Counted from the first letter of the stretch, positions 1 to 9,029 are shown. The stretch: 56,684 nucleotides of DNA from Porphyrobacter sp. AAP60 (GCF_001296025.1 NZ_LJHV01000005.1:1-56684); one strand, 5' to 3'. Notes: a model not told the origin generated them from the sequence alone. Program-made: numbers and translations.

Positions 1-7
1 CCCCCAA

Positions 8-29
8 CCCCTCCCGCAAGCGGGAGGGG
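8..29. repeat. Short GC palindrome (10-bp arms)
   Basis: CCCCTCCCGC and GCGGGAGGGG face each other across two bases, giving a perfect hairpin just beyond the 3' end of the Mic60-like gene, which reads leftward. It could end transcription of the hemC-hemD-mic60 operon, but there is no clear U-tract. Such CCCTCCCGC-AA-GCGGGAGGG palindromes also occur as dispersed intergenic repeats in alphaproteobacteria, so a repeat is an equally good reading. Confidence 0.5.
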
Positions 30-112
30 AGCGAGACTTCGCGAGCCGAAGGCGAGGTTAGTCGTAGCGGGGTGGGCACCAGCCTGGATCTCGGGTCAGC
101 GCGATCGCAAAA

Positions 113-1030
113 CTAAGGCCGCACCAGCGGGCTGGATTGCCGCACCAGATTGCCCGCCCCGTCACGCAATCCGCGCTGATCGAGCACGGCGGCGGTTTCG
201 ATCACTTCCAGCGCCTCCATCGCCTTTTTGTAGCGTTCGGCATCGGCGATCCACGCCTCGGCCTTGGCAGCGCCCGGCATGCCCTTGACCTCGTCGATGG
301 CGGACTGGAACCGTCCTTGTTCCAACGCCCAGCGTGCCCGCTCCAACCGGCGCCGGGGCTGCGGCGAAGGCGTGCTTTCCCGCCGCACCACGAATAGTTG
401 GCCGATCTCGCGCTGGAATGCGGCCCATGACGGGCCTTCGCTGCTTTCATTGAGCTGCGGGCCCAACCCTTCCAGCCGGGCAACCAGCCCGTCCAGCCTG
501 ATCGGGTTGCGGGAAAACTCCACGATCGTGCTGACCGCATTGGGCCATTGATCGCCAAACCGCAGCCGCAGCTGATCGGAAAGATAGCCAAGTTCTGCCC
601 CGCGTTCGACCGCGCGGCGGGTGGCAAAGGCGATCAGCAGGCTTTCCGCCCGCGCCGCGTTGCCTGCGGCAGCCTGGGCTTGCAGATCCAGCTGGGTCAG
701 GCGCTGTTCGGCAGCGGCAAGGCGGCTGTCCAGCCCACCCTGCTGTTCGGCCACGCGCTCCACCGCCTGTTCGGCCTTGGTCGCATCCTCCAGCGCGGTT
801 GGACTGCCCGGGACTTCATCGCTTGGCAAAGCGGTGGGCGAGGGATCGGCCATGATCGGCGGTGCCGGATCAGGCACATCGGCGGGTTTCGGCTGAAAAT
901 TGTACCACATGACATAGCCGACCAGCGCCCCTCCAAGGACGAAGGCGAGCAGCACGGCAAGCATAGTGCCGCGCCCGGACGAAGGCTTCCGGCGGCTTCC
1001 ATATTGTGATGTGACAGGTTGTGATGCCAT
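113..1030 (-). CDS. Mic60/mitofilin-like inner-membrane protein
   Basis: A 305-residue protein with a short basic N-terminus (SRRKPSSGRG), one membrane helix at about residues 22-44, a Pro-rich linker and then helical, Ala/Glu/Gln-rich sequence (about 84-125) that should form a coiled coil. The rest is a helical C-terminal domain. This architecture, and its place directly after hemC-hemD, match the alphaproteobacterial COG4223 family, relatives of mitochondrial Mic60 that shape the inner membrane. The family was once called HemX-like because of this heme-operon context. It starts 33 bases after the hemD stop and is probably co-transcribed. Family assignment rests on architecture and synteny, because primary sequence in this family is poorly conserved. 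Confidence 0.6.
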   Translation of the reverse strand: MASQPVTSQYGSRRKPSSGRGTMLAVLLAFVLGGALVGYVMWYNFQPKPADVPDPAPPIMADPSPTALPSDEVPGSPTALEDATKAEQAVERVAEQQGGLDSRLAAAEQRLTQLDLQAQAAAGNAARAESLLIAFATRRAVERGAELGYLSDQLRLRFGDQWPNAVSTIVEFSRNPIRLDGLVARLEGLGPQLNESSEGPSWAAFQREIGQLFVVRRESTPSPQPRRRLERARWALEQGRFQSAIDEVKGMPGAAKAEAWIADAERYKKAMEALEVIETAAVLDQRGLRDGAGNLVRQSSPLVRP

Positions 1031-1063
1031 TATGATCCGCTTCTTGCGACCCTGCTTGCCCGC

Positions 1064-1735
1064 CTATTTGCACAGTTCGCGCGACATTGCCAACAAGGCG
1101 GCTTCATCAGGGCGGGCAGCGGTGTGGACAGCGGCCCAGCCGTCTCCTGCCGCCGCCGCGATCCGCGGGCCGAGCGCGGCGAGGCTTATGCCCGAACGGC
1201 CAAGGGCGAGCCGGGCGCATTCCTCTGCGAAATGGCGCGCCGTGGCCGCCGAATGGAGCAACACCAGCGCATCTCCCCCCGCCAGCACAGGCGCGGCTGC
1301 ATCAAGCGGCAGAGAGACGCTGCGATAGGCAATCACTTCGGTAAAGGTCACGCCATCGGGCGCGGTGAGCGGGATATGCTCCTCTCCCGCAATCCGCAGC
1401 AGGTGGGCGGGCGGCGCAATCGCATCGAGCACGCCCTGCAACCCGCCGCTGCCGACCATCGCAACGGCAAACCCTGCCGCCTTCGCGGCATCGGCGGTTG
1501 CCCCGCCCACGGCATAGACGGGCTTGTCCGCCAGCAGCGCAAGGTTCGCGCCGCCGTGCAGGAAGGCATTGGCGCTGCCGATCAGCAGGCCGTCAAACAA
1601 TGCGGGATCAGGGCAATCCCAGTCAACCGAGCGAATTTCCGACAAGGCATGGCCGGTGATGGCAAGGCCGATGGCGCGGGCTTTCTCCAGCGTCGCGGAC
1701 AGCCCCGGTTCGGGGCGCAGCGCGAGGCATTGCAT
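1064..1735 (-). CDS. hemD: Uroporphyrinogen-III synthase
   Basis: A 223-residue protein that starts two bases after the hemC stop, so the two are translationally coupled. The N-terminal LALRPEPGLSATLEKARAIG segment is the usual first strand and helix of HemD, and the middle contains VYAVGGATADAAKAAGF, the family's AVGxxTA motif. The enzyme cyclises the linear hydroxymethylbilane made by HemC, inverting ring D, to give uroporphyrinogen III for heme and sirohaem. HemD is weakly conserved in general, so the position after hemC is a large part of the evidence. Length is within the normal range of 220-260. Confidence 0.88.
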   Translation of the reverse strand: MQCLALRPEPGLSATLEKARAIGLAITGHALSEIRSVDWDCPDPALFDGLLIGSANAFLHGGANLALLADKPVYAVGGATADAAKAAGFAVAMVGSGGLQGVLDAIAPPAHLLRIAGEEHIPLTAPDGVTFTEVIAYRSVSLPLDAAAPVLAGGDALVLLHSAATARHFAEECARLALGRSGISLAALGPRIAAAAGDGWAAVHTAARPDEAALLAMSRELCK

Positions 1736-1737
1736 GC

Positions 1738-2679
1738 CTATTGCATGCCCCTGAAATGCGGCGCGATCCCCGGTGTGGCGCGGGCCAGCAGGTCTGCGGC
1801 GAGTGCCTTTACCGGCGTGTGATCACCGGCGGCCAAGGTCGCCGTGCCTTCGATCCTTTCGGCCCCGTCGGGGCTGAACAGCGCGGCCCGCATGGAAAGC
1901 TGATCGCCAGCCGTTTCGCACAATACCGCGACCGGCGAATGGCAGGTGCCGCCCAGTTCAGCGAGCAGCGCGCGTTCCGCCTCAAGCTCGGCGCGCGTCG
2001 GTGCATCGTCAATCGCGGCGAGCAGTGCGGTGGTTTCCGCATCATCGGCGCGGCATTCTATCGCGATCACGCCCTGGGCTGCGGCAGGGATCCACTCGCC
2101 GCTGTCAAGCGCCGCGCCCACCTCGCTCTGCCCCAGCCGTTCAAGCCCGGCGGCGGCAAGGAAGGTCACATCCGCCTCCCCTTCAGCCAGCTTCTTCAGC
2201 CGGGTGGCGACGTTCCCGCGGAAGGTCACGACCTTGCAATCGGGCCGCAGGTTCAACAATTGCGAAGCGCGACGCGGGGCGCTGGTGCCTACCACTGCGC
2301 CCTGCGGGATCGCGGCGATGCTGGCCGCCCCGACCAGACAATCGCGCCGGTCGGCACGCGGCAGGAAAGCTGCGAAATGGAAGGCATCAGGCCGGATCGT
2401 CTCGACATCCTTGGCCGAGTGCACCGAAAGGTCGATCCGCCCTTCGCCCAGCCATTGATCCAGTTCCTTGGTCCACAGCGCCTTGCCGCCGATTTCGGAC
2501 AGCGGGCGGTCAAGCACCTTGTCGCCGCTGGCCAGCACGGGGACGAGTTCGATCGCGTCCTCCGCCCAGCCATGGGCGGCGCACAGGCGGGCGCGGGTTT
2601 CCACCGCCTGCGCCATCGCGAGGGGGGAATTGCGGGTGCCCAGACGCAAACGCGGGGCCGTTGTCGATGCTTCGTTCAT
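1738..2679 (-). CDS. hemC: Porphobilinogen deaminase (hydroxymethylbilane synthase)
   Basis: A 313-residue enzyme that joins four porphobilinogen units into hydroxymethylbilane. It opens with RLRLGTRNSPLAMAQ, the family's N-terminal signature, and carries the cysteine that holds the dipyrromethane cofactor in ELGGTCHSPVAV. The open frame extends further upstream to 2802, but that part would overlap the divergent tsaD start and has no homology-like features, so I start at the ATG at 2679, followed by NEASTTAPRLRLG. The gene is divergent from tsaD across 44 bases, a layout conserved in many alphaproteobacteria, and it leads a hemC-hemD-mic60-like operon. Confidence 0.95.
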   Translation of the reverse strand: MNEASTTAPRLRLGTRNSPLAMAQAVETRARLCAAHGWAEDAIELVPVLASGDKVLDRPLSEIGGKALWTKELDQWLGEGRIDLSVHSAKDVETIRPDAFHFAAFLPRADRRDCLVGAASIAAIPQGAVVGTSAPRRASQLLNLRPDCKVVTFRGNVATRLKKLAEGEADVTFLAAAGLERLGQSEVGAALDSGEWIPAAAQGVIAIECRADDAETTALLAAIDDAPTRAELEAERALLAELGGTCHSPVAVLCETAGDQLSMRAALFSPDGAERIEGTATLAAGDHTPVKALAADLLARATPGIAPHFRGMQ

Positions 2680-2723
2680 AGCTGTGCTTGCTCTAGCCTC
2701 CACAAAGACTAGATGGAAGCCGG

Positions 2724-3905
2724 ATGGGATCGGCAACACACACCTCTGATACCTACATCGTGCTCGGTATCGAATCGAGCTGCGATGAAACCGCCGTGGC
2801 ACTGGTGCGCGGCGACCGGACGATTATTGCGCAAGCGATTGCCAGTCAGGAAGCCGAGCACGCACCCTATGGCGGGGTCGTTCCCGAAATCGCCGCCCGC
2901 GCCCATGCCGAACGCGTCGCGCCCATGGTCGCAGCCGTGATGGCCGAAGCCGGACTGACGCTGGACGATGTCGATGCCATCGCCGCCACCGCCGGGCCGG
3001 GGCTGATCGGCGGCGTGATGGTCGGCTTGGTCAGCGCAAAGGCGCTGGCGATGGCGGCAGAAAAGCCGCTGCTGGCGATCAACCACCTGGAAGGCCATGC
3101 GCTGTCCCCCCGGCTGGCAGACGCGAGCCTTGGCTTTCCCTATCTGTTGCTGTTGGTATCGGGCGGGCATTGCCAGATCCTCGCCGTGGAAGGCGTGGGC
3201 CAATACCGCCGCCTTGCCACCACCATAGACGATGCGCTGGGCGAGGCATTTGACAAGACCGCCAAGCTGCTCGGCCTCGGTTACCCCGGCGGGCCTGCGG
3301 TGGAACGGCTGGCATTGCAGGGCGATCCCAAGGCCGTGCCCCTGCCCCGCCCGTTAAAGGGATCGAGCGAGCCGCATTTTTCCTTCGCCGGGCTAAAAAG
3401 CGCGGTGCTGCGGGCCAAGCAGAACCAGGGTAAATCCGTTCGCCCTGAGCTTGTCGAAGGGCTGCACTTTTCTTCGGATGCTGCGCCTTCGTCCAAGAAG
3501 GACAGTGCTTCGACAGGCTCAGCACGAACGGAATCAGGATATTCCGATGCCGATATTGCCGCCAGTTTCCAGCAGGCCGCAGTCGATTGCCTGATTGACC
3601 GGCTCGACCACGCGCTCACCCGCGCCGGATCGTTCCCCGCGCTGGTGGTGGCAGGCGGGGTTGCCGCCAACCAGACAGTGCGCGCCGCGCTGGAAGGTTT
3701 TGCCAGCCGGCACGCCATGCGCTTTACCGCGCCGCCGCTGGCGCTATGCACCGATAATGCCGCGATGATCGCCTGGGCGGGTTGCGAGCGGCTGGCAATT
3801 GCGGGCAATAGCTTCACAGGTGACCCGCTGGATTTTCAGGCGCGCCCGCGCTGGCCGCTTGATGCGCAGGCGGACACGGTGCGCGGTGCAGGAGTGAAGG
3901 CATGA
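2724..3905 (+). CDS. tsaD: tRNA N6-threonylcarbamoyladenosine transferase, with an inserted segment
   Basis: TsaD (Gcp/YgjD/Kae1 family) transfers the threonylcarbamoyl group to A37 of ANN-decoding tRNAs, working with TsaB and TsaE. The protein begins with [16 protein letters not shown], and the metal-binding histidines are H121 and H125 in NHLEGH. ASKH-fold motifs continue to [10 protein letters not shown] near the C-terminus. At 393 residues it is about 35-50 longer than typical bacterial TsaD. The extra length is residues 238-270, encoded by a palindromic repeat element (3435-3532) whose reading frame stays open. The downstream gpsA start overlaps the stop as ATGA, so both genes share a transcript. 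Confidence 0.95.
   Translation: MGSATHTSDTYIVLGIESSCDETAVALVRGDRTIIAQAIASQEAEHAPYGGVVPEIAARAHAERVAPMVAAVMAEAGLTLDDVDAIAATAGPGLIGGVMVGLVSAKALAMAAEKPLLAINHLEGHALSPRLADASLGFPYLLLLVSGGHCQILAVEGVGQYRRLATTIDDALGEAFDKTAKLLGLGYPGGPAVERLALQGDPKAVPLPRPLKGSSEPHFSFAGLKSAVLRAKQNQGKSVRPELVEGLHFSSDAAPSSKKDSASTGSARTESGYSDADIAASFQQAAVDCLIDRLDHALTRAGSFPALVVAGGVAANQTVRAALEGFASRHAMRFTAPPLALCTDNAAMIAWAGCERLAIAGNSFTGDPLDFQARPRWPLDAQADTVRGAGVKA
3435..3532. repeat. Palindromic element inserted in frame inside tsaD
   Basis: Arms of 26 bases at 3435-3460 (TCCGTTCGCCCTGAGCTTGT and on) and 3507-3532 are inverted repeats matching at 22 of 26 positions, separated by 46 bases. The same arm sequence recurs in the intergenic copy at 11288-11382. 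Here it adds about 33 codons, reading SVRPELVEG at the left end and STGSARTE at the right end, without a stop. It resembles in concept the Rickettsia palindromic elements that sit inside genes. Confidence 0.85.
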
Positions 3906-4921
3906 CCCTTCGGCAGGCTCAGGACGGGCGGGCGATGGTCGGCGTGATCGGCGCAGGCGCATGGGGCACCGCCCTTGCGCAGATGCTTGCCACAGACGGG
4001 CGCGATGTGTTGATCTGGGCGTTCGAACCGGAAGTGGTCGATGCGATCAATGCCGGGCAGCGCAATCCGCTCTACCTGCCATCGGCCGCGCTTTCCTCCA
4101 CCATCCGCGCCACCGGCGATCTGGCGGATTTCGCCGGGCTTGATACCGCGCTGGTCGTCACGCCTGCGCAGGTGCTGGGCAAGGTGCTGGCCGCCCTGCC
4201 CGTTCCCCCGCGCGATCTGGTGCTGTGTTCCAAGGGGATCGAGGCTGGCACCGGGCGGCTGATGAACCACGTCGCCCGCGAAGCATCGCCCGATAGCGAA
4301 ATCGCGGTTCTGTCAGGCCCGACTTTCGCGCATGAAGTCGCCGCCGGTCTGCCCACCGCCGTCACGCTGGCTTGCGGCGGCGGCACTGAACAGTGGGAAC
4401 GCCTTGCCCCTGCCATCGCGCGGCCTGCCTTCCGCCCCTATTATTCCGATGATGTCACCGGCGCGGAGATTGGCGGAGCGGTCAAGAATGTGCTCGCCAT
4501 CGCCTGCGGCGTGGTGGACGGCCTTGCGCTGGGCCAGAACGCCCGCGCCGCACTGATCGCGCGCGGCTATGCCGAAATGCTGCGGTTTGGCGAGGCTTTG
4601 GGCGCGCGGGCCGAAACACTCGCGGGATTATGCGGCCTTGGCGATCTGGTGCTGACCTGCTCCAGCACCGCCAGCCGCAATTTCTCATTGGGCAAAGCAC
4701 TTGGCGAAGGCGCTTCGGCTGCCGATCTGATGGCTGACCGGCGCACTGTGGCCGAAGGCGCCTATACCGCGCCGGTGCTGGCCGATCTGGCCACGCAGCG
4801 CGGGATCGCCATGCCGATTGTTGCCGCGGTGGACGCGATCCTGAAGGGCGAAGATGCGCGCAAGGCGGTGGCAGATCTGCTCGCCCGCCCGCTGAAGGCC
4901 GAACGGGAAGCCGCCGCGTGA
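3902..4921 (+). CDS. gpsA: Glycerol-3-phosphate dehydrogenase [NAD(P)+]
   Basis: A 339-residue enzyme that reduces dihydroxyacetone phosphate to sn-glycerol-3-phosphate for phospholipid synthesis in the cytoplasm. The nucleotide-binding loop [13 protein letters not shown], the CSKGIE segment, the [20 protein letters not shown] segment, the catalytic lysine region [13 protein letters not shown], and [11 protein letters not shown] all match GpsA. The ATG overlaps the tsaD stop by four bases. Residues 2-11 ([10 protein letters not shown]) are encoded by a half copy of the palindromic repeat. The next in-frame ATG at 3935 (MVGVIGAG) would give the canonical N-terminus and may be the ancestral or actual start. 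The gene runs into the flippase gene with a GTGA overlap. Confidence 0.95.
   Translation: MTLRQAQDGRAMVGVIGAGAWGTALAQMLATDGRDVLIWAFEPEVVDAINAGQRNPLYLPSAALSSTIRATGDLADFAGLDTALVVTPAQVLGKVLAALPVPPRDLVLCSKGIEAGTGRLMNHVAREASPDSEIAVLSGPTFAHEVAAGLPTAVTLACGGGTEQWERLAPAIARPAFRPYYSDDVTGAEIGGAVKNVLAIACGVVDGLALGQNARAALIARGYAEMLRFGEALGARAETLAGLCGLGDLVLTCSSTASRNFSLGKALGEGASAADLMADRRTVAEGAYTAPVLADLATQRGIAMPIVAAVDAILKGEDARKAVADLLARPLKAEREAAA
3907..3931. repeat. Half copy of the palindromic element at the gpsA start
   Basis: CCTTCGGCAGGCTCAGGACG and the five following bases match one arm of the element at 11357-11382 (CCTTCGACAAGCTCAGGACG) with only a few changes. It lies in the first codons of gpsA and encodes residues 2-11. 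Confidence 0.65.
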
Positions 4922-6489
4922 CCCCGATTGCCCCCGGAACTGGCCCCGGAACTCCCGGCGCCCCCGGCACACCCGGAAAACCCGGTAATGCCGAAGACCT
5001 TGCCGCGCTGGCGAAAGGCGGGCGCACCAACACCATGGGCTTTGCCGTGCGGATGATCGCGCGCATCCCTTTCCTGATCATCGCCACCCGCCTTTACGGG
5101 GCCGAAGCGCTGGGACGCTTTGCATCCGCGCTGGTGCTGATCGAAATTATCGCGCTGATCTGTTCGCTGGGTGAAAAGCGCGGGCTGGCGCAGCGGCTTT
5201 CCGAAGGCGCGGGCGACGATCGCGGTGCGGAAACCAACCTTGTCTATGATGGCATCCTGCTGGCGCTGGGCTATTCCGCGCTGGCTGCGCTGCTGCTGCT
5301 GGCCTTCCCCGAACCGATGTTTCCCAACGGGATGAACGGCCCGAAGGATATCTGGCTGGTCGCCGCCATTCCGGCCTTTGCCGTGACCGAAATTCTGCTG
5401 GCAGCGCAGGCTTACCGCTATGACATCGCCACCATGGTGCGCGCGCGGGCGGTGGTGGAACCGTGGACGATCTCGATCGCGGCAGGGGTGTTCTTCTTCA
5501 TCCCGGCCACCCGCGATTCGGGGCTGGCACTGGCCTTCATCACGTCGATCTATGCCGGGTTGCTGACTGCGCTGTGGTCGTTCCTGCGCACTTATGGCCT
5601 GCCAAAGAACTGGAAGCCGCAAGGCCGTGCGATACTGGCAATGTCGTCCCGCGCCTTTCCGATCATCGGCGCGGACGCGATCGAACGCGGCACAAGGCTG
5701 CTGGATGTGTTCATCCTCGGGATATTTGCCCCGCCGCAGGTGGTGGGCATCTATTACGCCGCGCAGCAGATCGCATCCTTGCCGCAAAAGCTGAAAACCA
5801 GTTTCGAACCGATCCTGTCGCCGGTGATCACCCGCAACCTGCGGATCGGCAATATGGGCGCGATTGCCGCGCAGGTGCGGCAGGTGGGGTTCTGGATCAT
5901 CGGCGTGCAGCTTGGCATCGCGCTGTCTCTGGGCGTGCCGGGCGAAGCGGTGATGGGGGTGTGGGGGCCGGATTATGTCGCAGGCACCGCCGCGCTGGTG
6001 CTGCTGCTGGCAGCAGAGGTGGCCGCATCGATGGCGGTCGTATCGGAAAGCGTGCTGGTCTACATCGCCCGCAAGCGCAATCTGGCGATTTCGGTCGGTA
6101 TCATCGCTTTGCAGGCGGTGATGACTGTGCTGCTGATCGAAGCAGCGCAGGAATATGGCCTTGGCCCCGGATATCAGGCGGCAGGCGCAGCCGGCGCGCT
6201 GTTGATCGCGCTGACGATGTCGAGCCTGATCAAGGCGTTGCTGCTCAAACGTCTGCTGAAAGCGCCTGTCAGCAACTGGCGCTGGGCGCTGGTACCCGCA
6301 GCGGCGGCAGCAGTGGTGGTCGGCTATGCCGGCACCCTGCTGCCGGAATGGGCGGAGCTGTTGCTGGGCATCCCGGCGGTGCTGGGCACCTATGCGTGGA
6401 TCATCTGGAAGCGCGGTTTTGGCGATGATGACAAGGTGTTGTTCCGCAAGAATGTCGCCCCCGCCACCGACGTTTCGCCGTCCGTATAG
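4918..6489 (+). CDS. Polysaccharide/lipid flippase (MOP superfamily, Wzx-like)
   Basis: A 523-residue protein with repeated hydrophobic segments from about residue 40 to 505 consistent with 12-14 membrane helices, as in oligosaccharide flippases (Polysacc_synt/MurJ-like MOP exporters). These move lipid-linked saccharides across the inner membrane. It starts with GTG overlapping the gpsA stop (GTGA), so it is in the tsaD-gpsA operon. The first 24 residues form a collagen-like run of Gly-X-Y triplets with proline (PGTPGAPGTPGKPG), encoded by a CCCGGAACT-type low-complexity tract, before the first helix. An ATG at 5035 (MGFAVRMIARIPF) would remove this tail, but I see no good ribosome-binding site there. 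No glycan genes adjoin, so the substrate cannot be named. Confidence 0.75.
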   Translation: MTPIAPGTGPGTPGAPGTPGKPGNAEDLAALAKGGRTNTMGFAVRMIARIPFLIIATRLYGAEALGRFASALVLIEIIALICSLGEKRGLAQRLSEGAGDDRGAETNLVYDGILLALGYSALAALLLLAFPEPMFPNGMNGPKDIWLVAAIPAFAVTEILLAAQAYRYDIATMVRARAVVEPWTISIAAGVFFFIPATRDSGLALAFITSIYAGLLTALWSFLRTYGLPKNWKPQGRAILAMSSRAFPIIGADAIERGTRLLDVFILGIFAPPQVVGIYYAAQQIASLPQKLKTSFEPILSPVITRNLRIGNMGAIAAQVRQVGFWIIGVQLGIALSLGVPGEAVMGVWGPDYVAGTAALVLLLAAEVAASMAVVSESVLVYIARKRNLAISVGIIALQAVMTVLLIEAAQEYGLGPGYQAAGAAGALLIALTMSSLIKALLLKRLLKAPVSNWRWALVPAAAAAVVVGYAGTLLPEWAELLLGIPAVLGTYAWIIWKRGFGDDDKVLFRKNVAPATDVSPSV

Positions 6490-6557
6490 GGCGTTCAGTC
6501 GCTATTCACCGGTGCAAACCGATTTTTCGGCCCGTCAAGTCACGGGGAGAATTGGTG

Positions 6558-8210
6558 ATGCGAGGGATGAAGCTGGTCGCTGCGGCGGCATTATGTGCGG
6601 TGGTTGGGGCTTGCGCGAAGGAAGCGCCCGAACAATTGGCAAAGGCGCCGCCCTCGCCGGTCGGGATGCCTACGGCGCCGCCCCCGCCGCCTGCCCCGCG
6701 CTATGCTACGGCCGATGCGATTTCGATGACCGGATCGCGCATTGCAGGCGCTCCTGGCTATACTTATGCGCCGCCTGTGATGATCGCCACCGATCCGGGG
6801 CGCGAACAGTATGATGGCAAGGAAGTTTCGCCCGTCAAACTGACGCAGGCCGAGCCGGTCTCCACCTTCAGCGTCGATGTCGATACCGGTGCCTATGCCA
6901 ACACCCGCCGTTTCCTCACGCAAGGGCAGATGCCGCCGCAAGCCGCCGTGCGAACCGAGGAGATGATCAACTATTTCCGCTATGATTACGCCGCGCCCAA
7001 GGATCGCAGCCAACCTTTCACGGTAACCACCGATGTGGCGAAAAGCCCCTGGAACCCCGGCACCTATCTGATGCGCATCGGCCTGCGCGGTTACGATATC
7101 GACACGGCCGAACGGCCCCCGGCGAACATCGTGTTCCTGATGGACGTATCGGGATCGATGAACGCGCCGGACAAGCTGCCGCTGGTCAAGACCGCGCTTT
7201 CGGGCCTTGCTGGCGAACTCAGCCCCAAGGACACAGTTTCGATCGTGGTCTATGCCGGCGCGGCGGGAATGGTGCTGGAACCCACCAATGACACCGCCAA
7301 GATCCGCCGCGCGCTTTCAAGCCTCAGCGCAGGCGGATCGACCGCAGGCGGTGCCGGGATCGAACTGGCGTACCGCATCGCCGAAGACAACTTCATCAAG
7401 GGCGGGGTCAACCGCGTGATCCTTGCCACAGATGGCGATTTCAATGTCGGGCTGTCGGACACCAAGGCGCTGATCGAACTGATCGAGAAGAAGCGCGATA
7501 GCGGCATCACTCTGACCACGCTGGGCTTTGGCCAAGGCAATTACAACGAAGCGCTGATGGAGCAGGTCGCCAATAAGGGGAACGGCAACTACGCCTATAT
7601 CGACAATGCGCTGGAAGCGAAGAAAGTGCTGGGCGAGGAAATGGCCAGCACCCTGTTCACCATCGCCAAAGACGTGAAAATCCAAGTCGAATTCAACCCC
7701 GCAGTGATCAGCCAGTACCGCCTTGTCGGATATGAAAACCGTGCCCTGCGCGAAGAAGATTTCGATAATGATCTGGTCGATGCAGGCGATATCGGCGCGG
7801 GCCATCAGATCACCGCGATCTACGAAGTCGTGCCAACCGGCGGCAAGGGCTGGATCGCCCCGCGCAAGTATGAAGACGCGCCCGCCGCCGCCGCGCAGGC
7901 CCGGCTGGCCGAAGCCGCCACCATCAAGCTGCGTTACAAGCTGCCGGATGGCGATACCTCGAAACTGATCGAGCAGGTGGTGGCATCCAGCACGCTGCGC
8001 ACCGCCGCCGCGCCCAAGGGGGATTTTGCCTTCGCCGCCGCCGTTGCCGCCTTCGGCCAGGTGCTGCGCGGGGACGAAATGATGATGGGCTTCGGCTTCG
8101 AAGATATCGGCGCGCTGGCCAGTGATCACAGCAGGCAGGGGCGGGACAATTTCTGGCGGCAGGAATTCTTGCGGCTGAACGCGCTCGCCGGCAGCATGAA
8201 GGGCGGCTGA
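6558..8210 (+). CDS. VWA-domain lipoprotein (YfbK/DUF3520 family)
   Basis: About 550 residues. The N-terminus MRGMKLVAAAALCAVVGAC is a lipoprotein signal with the modified cysteine at residue 19. A Pro/Ala linker follows, then the VWF_A N-terminal region (TFSVDVDTGAYANTRRFL), a von Willebrand A domain with an intact MIDAS start (FLMDVSGSMN), and a C-terminal DUF3520 part. Proteins of this set are membrane-anchored and probably bind partners through the metal site; no enzymatic role is established. TTG and GTG codons at 6552 and 6555 are in frame, but ATG at 6558 has GGGGAGA seven bases upstream. It is 68 bases after the flippase and may be transcribed separately. Confidence 0.85.
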   Translation: MRGMKLVAAAALCAVVGACAKEAPEQLAKAPPSPVGMPTAPPPPPAPRYATADAISMTGSRIAGAPGYTYAPPVMIATDPGREQYDGKEVSPVKLTQAEPVSTFSVDVDTGAYANTRRFLTQGQMPPQAAVRTEEMINYFRYDYAAPKDRSQPFTVTTDVAKSPWNPGTYLMRIGLRGYDIDTAERPPANIVFLMDVSGSMNAPDKLPLVKTALSGLAGELSPKDTVSIVVYAGAAGMVLEPTNDTAKIRRALSSLSAGGSTAGGAGIELAYRIAEDNFIKGGVNRVILATDGDFNVGLSDTKALIELIEKKRDSGITLTTLGFGQGNYNEALMEQVANKGNGNYAYIDNALEAKKVLGEEMASTLFTIAKDVKIQVEFNPAVISQYRLVGYENRALREEDFDNDLVDAGDIGAGHQITAIYEVVPTGGKGWIAPRKYEDAPAAAAQARLAEAATIKLRYKLPDGDTSKLIEQVVASSTLRTAAAPKGDFAFAAAVAAFGQVLRGDEMMMGFGFEDIGALASDHSRQGRDNFWRQEFLRLNALAGSMKGG

Positions 8211-8234
8211 AGCCAGCACGTCCGTGCCAAGGCG

Positions 8235-8290
8235 CTTGGGAAAACAGGTCGAGCGCTGCTAAAGCGCGCTCGCAACCTGTGATTCCCAAG
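8235..8290. terminator. Long bulged stem-loop between the VWA and HhH genes
   Basis: CTTGGGAAAACAGGTCGAGC pairs with the segment ending CACCTGT/GATTCCCAAG on the other side, giving three paired blocks (CTTGGGAA, ACAGGT, CGAGCGC) interrupted by small bulges, about 56 bases in all. It lies 24 bases after the VWA stop and 14 before the next start. No U-tract follows on the plus strand, so an attenuator or structured 5' leader is as likely as a terminator. Confidence 0.5.
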
Positions 8291-8304
8291 GGAGAAACCC
8301 TGCT

Positions 8305-8964
8305 ATGTCCGCCGAACTGTCGAACGCCTTACCGCTGATCCTGCTGGGCCTTTTCCTGCTGGTCGTGGGGATCTGGGTAATCTCACGGTCTCTGCGCAAG
8401 GCAAAAGTGATCGAAGATGGCGCCCCGCCGCTGGCCCGCGATGTGCTGGACGAAGGCGCTGAGCGGGCGCAACGCAATCAGGCGCTGATCGATTCGGCCC
8501 CTGCTGCCGTGGCGAAGGCCGACACGGTCTCCGCCGCCGCTAACACCCAGGCCGTGGCCGCAGCGCCGCTGGGCACCGATGCCGAAGCCGGGCCGGTGAT
8601 CAAGCCGACCGTAGCAGCGCCCGCGCCAACCCCCGCGCCCGCAACCGAACCCGCAGAAACGCCAGCAGCCGAAATGGGCGCCGAAATCGCACCCGAATTG
8701 GCGGATTCTCCTGCCGCCGCAGCCCCAGATGATCTTGCCCGCATCAAGGGCATTGGCCCCAAATTAGTGGCTTTGCTGGGCGAACTCGGCATCACCACCT
8801 ATGTCCAGATCGCCGCATGGGAAGCGGACGATATCGAACGGATCGACGCGCAGCTGGGGCGCTTTTCGGGTCGCATCAGGCGCGACCAGTGGGTGGAACA
8901 GGCCAAACTGCTGTGTGCGGGCGACGAAGCAGCATTCACCGACAAATTCGGCCGGAATGGCTAA
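8305..8964 (+). CDS. Membrane-anchored helix-hairpin-helix protein
   Basis: A 219-residue protein with one membrane helix at about residues 9-27, a long Ala/Pro-rich low-complexity linker (roughly 65-145) and a C-terminal helix-hairpin-helix domain (DDLARIKGIGPKLVALLGEL, then GITTYVQIAAWEADDIERID). This end domain resembles the COG3743 proteins, often annotated as 5' DNA nuclease-like although activity is unproven. No acidic nuclease cluster is obvious, so DNA or protein binding is the safer reading. ATG 8305 has GGGAG about ten bases upstream. Confidence 0.7.
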   Translation: MSAELSNALPLILLGLFLLVVGIWVISRSLRKAKVIEDGAPPLARDVLDEGAERAQRNQALIDSAPAAVAKADTVSAAANTQAVAAAPLGTDAEAGPVIKPTVAAPAPTPAPATEPAETPAAEMGAEIAPELADSPAAAAPDDLARIKGIGPKLVALLGELGITTYVQIAAWEADDIERIDAQLGRFSGRIRRDQWVEQAKLLCAGDEAAFTDKFGRNG

Positions 8965-9029
8965 TAATCCGCAAGTCTGACGTCCAATCCGTGTTACACT
9001 ACCGAGTCGGTGGGGCGGGGAGATAATGG

